Below are positions 4,969 to 6,275 of a stretch of DNA of 6,275 bases, piece by piece. The position numbers and the translations under genes were made by a program. Every line of letters begins with the position of its first letter. Positions within the stretch are counted from its first letter, which is position 1. Under the pieces are notes generated by a model that was given only the letters and a program-made list of their open reading frames with translations, did not search any database and was not told the origin of the DNA. Source of the DNA: Streptosporangiaceae bacterium. Lineage in GTDB: Bacteria; Actinomycetota; Actinomycetes; Streptosporangiales; Streptosporangiaceae. Location: NCBI GenBank assembly GCA_030050125.1, contig JASIJN010000465.1:1-6275 (forward strand), in the 5' to 3' direction.

Positions 4969-5688
4969 ATGAACGAGCAGATGCGCCCCATGACGGCGGT
5001 CGCCGATACCGCGCCCGCCAGTTCGTCGTCGGCCCACGCGCAGGCCGGGCACCATGATCGCGCCCACGCGGATGCCGGGCAGCATGACCCCGCGCACCGT
5101 CACGCGGCGCACCACGAGGGGCGCCGCCACGGCGACACCAGGGCGCGCATCCAGCAGGTGGCCCTGGAACTGTTCGCCGAGCAGGGCTACGACAAGACCT
5201 CGCTGCGCGAGATCGCCGAGCGTCTGGACGTCACCAAGGCCGCGCTGTACTACCACTTCAAGTCCAAGGAGGACATCGTCCGCAGCCTGGTCGAGGATTA
5301 CTTCGGCCAGATCGACGCGCTGATCGCCTGGGCGAAGGCCCAGCCGAGGACTCCGGAGGTCCGCCGAGAGATCATCCGGCAGTACGTGCGGATCGTCGCG
5401 GAGGGCAGCGACGTGTTCCGAATGCTGCACCACAATCAGGCCGCGGTGAACAGCCTGGCCGCGGCCAAGGAACGCGGTGAGGTGTTCAGGGAGCGGATGA
5501 CCGGGCTGATCGAGGCCCTCGCCGAGCCGGGCGCTGGCATGGAGGAGCGCCTGCGCGCCGCCATGGCGCTGGGCGGTGTGAGCGTGGGCTGGATGTTCTT
5601 CTCCGACCAGGTCGAGGACCGGGGGAGATTGTGCGCCGCGCTCCTCGGCATCGCCACGGACATCGCCGAGGACGGCCCGGCCTTCTGA
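4969..5688 (+). CDS. TetR/AcrR-family repressor with His-rich N-terminal extension
   Basis: A 239-residue one-component regulator. The TetR DNA-binding domain spans about residues 57-105; the helix-turn-helix lies in SLREIAERLDVTKAALYYHF (78-97), followed by KSKEDIVRSLVE. Residues 110-239 are helical and should form the ligand-binding and dimer domain, including IAWAKAQPRTPEVRREI. Before the DNA-binding domain is a 56-residue extension, unusual for the family. It is disordered-looking, with a Ser/Ala run and then a threefold 10-residue repeat (23-52); 10 histidines fall between H23 and H54. The ATG at 4969 has no clear Shine-Dalgarno. ATG 4981 or 4990 are possible, and all of them keep the His-rich part. 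The gene is divergent from the DHA2 exporter across two mirrored operator-like sites, so it most likely represses both genes until an exported compound binds it. Whether the histidines sense a metal is open. Confidence 0.92.
   Translation: MNEQMRPMTAVADTAPASSSSAHAQAGHHDRAHADAGQHDPAHRHAAHHEGRRHGDTRARIQQVALELFAEQGYDKTSLREIAERLDVTKAALYYHFKSKEDIVRSLVEDYFGQIDALIAWAKAQPRTPEVRREIIRQYVRIVAEGSDVFRMLHHNQAAVNSLAAAKERGEVFRERMTGLIEALAEPGAGMEERLRAAMALGGVSVGWMFFSDQVEDRGRLCAALLGIATDIAEDGPAF
5035..5124 (+). repeat. 30-bp tandem repeat encoding His-rich 10-residue units
   Basis: Three in-frame units encode HAQAGHHDRA (residues 23-32), HADAGQHDPA (33-42) and HRHAAHHEGR (43-52) of the TetR protein. The first two DNA units match at 24 of 30 bases; the third is more diverged. 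This suggests growth of the extension by tandem duplication. Confidence 0.75.
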
Positions 5689-5718
5689 GCGGACGCAGCG
5701 GCCGGGGGACTTGGCGAT

Positions 5719-6198
5719 TCAGCCGGGCTGGCCCGCCGAGCCTGCGACCGCGCGGACCAGGGGCAGCACGCGATAGTCGATCGGCGCGGCCAGCGCGATC
5801 ACGGTGGAGGTCCGCACGACGCCTGGGACGTCCACGATCAGGTCGATGACCCGTTGCAGGTCCGCGTTGTCGCGCGCGACGACCCGCAGCAGCATGTCAC
5901 CCGGGCCGGTGATGGTGTGCGCCTCGAGCACCTCAGCGATCAGCGCGAGCTTGTCCGCGACCGGATCGTGCCCGCTGACCTGCCGGATCTCCAGGGTGAC
6001 GAACGCGGTCACCCGGTACCCGAGCGCCGCGGGCTCCACATCCGGCCCGTATCCCGTGATGACGCCGCGGGCCCACAGCCGGTCCAGCCGGGCCTGAACC
6101 GTGCCCCTGGCCACACCGAGTCGCCGCGATGCCTGGAGCACGCCGACCCGCGGCTCCGCCGCAAGCAGATCGATGAGCCGCGCATCGAGCCCGTCCAT
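5719..6198 (-). CDS. Lrp/AsnC-family transcriptional regulator
   Basis: A 159-residue Lrp/AsnC protein of normal length. The N-terminal winged HTH (LDARLIDLLAAEPRVGVLQ then ASRRLGVARGTVQARLDRL, residues 4-41) is followed by the RAM ligand-binding domain (about 65-140), with GPGDMLLRVVARD (98-110) and GVVRTSTVIAL (126-136) in the expected places. These proteins assemble as dimers to octamers and usually respond to an amino acid. The start ATG 6198 has GGGGAGG (6207-6213) 8 nt upstream. A longer frame up to 6267 would read through the -10 box and is rejected. The wording of the HTH and RAM regions resembles the actinobacterial regulators found beside 4-hydroxyphenylpyruvate dioxygenase (HpdR type, tyrosine catabolism); that gene would lie past the right edge, so this is only a suggestion. 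It converges on tetR with 30 bp between them. Confidence 0.93.
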   Translation of the reverse strand: MDGLDARLIDLLAAEPRVGVLQASRRLGVARGTVQARLDRLWARGVITGYGPDVEPAALGYRVTAFVTLEIRQVSGHDPVADKLALIAEVLEAHTITGPGDMLLRVVARDNADLQRVIDLIVDVPGVVRTSTVIALAAPIDYRVLPLVRAVAGSAGQPG

Positions 6199-6229
6199 CT
6201 CAACCGCCTCCCCTTGGCTCAGCATGGTG

Positions 6230-6255
6230 CTCAGCCGTCCGCCGGCACGGCTGAG
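6230..6255. promoter_or_regulatory. Inverted repeat at the lrp transcription start
   Basis: CTCAGCCGT (6230-6238) and ACGGCTGAG (6247-6255) form a perfect 9-bp inverted repeat around an 8-bp spacer. A further direct copy of the half-site, GCTCAGC, lies at 6217-6223, 12 bp from the one at 6229-6235. The repeat starts 3 bp downstream of the -10 box and thus covers the predicted start of transcription. It could be an autoregulatory Lrp-type operator or a hairpin at the 5' end of the mRNA. Confidence 0.6.
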
Positions 6256-6258
6256 AGT

Positions 6259-6264
6259 ACTATA
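6259..6264 (-). promoter_or_regulatory. -10 box of the lrp promoter
   Basis: TATAGT on the minus strand matches TATAAT at five of six positions and sits in the only AT-rich patch upstream of the gene. Predicted transcription starts near 6252, giving a leader of about 54 nt. The -35 box would lie beyond the right edge of the window. Confidence 0.55.
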
Positions 6265-6275
6265 CAAAATGCCTA

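Noticed and set aside
6199..6267. Longer start of the Lrp protein up to 6267
   Set aside because: The added 23 residues overlap the -10 box and the inverted repeat, whereas ATG 6198 has a strong GGGGAGG and gives the normal family length.

Overview
The window is high-GC DNA with strongly G/C-biased third codon positions. It carries a mycothiol S-conjugate amidase, a greA and a SNF2-type helicase start, all of actinobacterial type, so the source is almost certainly a mycothiol-making actinomycete. I cannot place it more narrowly from the sequence alone. Most of the window looks like ordinary chromosomal housekeeping and regulatory genes. I found no phage, insertion sequence, CRISPR array, or rRNA/tRNA gene.

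Left part (1-1117): the first 36 codons of a leftward gene that resembles the actinobacterial HelZ-like SNF2 helicases, then a leftward single-domain rhodanese, then a divergent rightward GNAT acetyltransferase. Middle (1128-3148): a leftward pair made of mca (mycothiol S-conjugate amidase) and a small one-helix membrane protein, joined by a GTGA stop/start overlap. This pair diverges from greA across about 430 bp of mostly featureless GC-rich DNA. The greA leader has two back-to-back perfect stem-loops just before the ribosome binding site. The mca/greA neighbourhood matches that of Mycobacterium (greA, mca, small membrane protein), but the DUF4307 gene usually found between greA and mca is absent.

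Right part (3194-6275): a leftward 14-helix DHA2-type drug exporter and a divergent rightward TetR-family regulator share a 158-bp control region. That region holds two mirror-image 19-bp sites (16/19 identical) and face-to-face, overlapping promoters. This is the typical layout of a self-regulated efflux pair, in which ligand binding to TetR releases both promoters. The TetR protein has an unusual histidine-rich N-terminal extension built from a 10-residue repeat. The last gene is a leftward Lrp/AsnC regulator of the type often found beside 4-hydroxyphenylpyruvate dioxygenase. It has a clear -10 box and a perfect 9-bp inverted repeat at its predicted transcription start.

The most interesting signals are regulatory: the TetR/MFS double operator, the His-rich TetR extension, the greA leader hairpins and the Lrp operator-like repeat. 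I see no clearly new multi-gene system.
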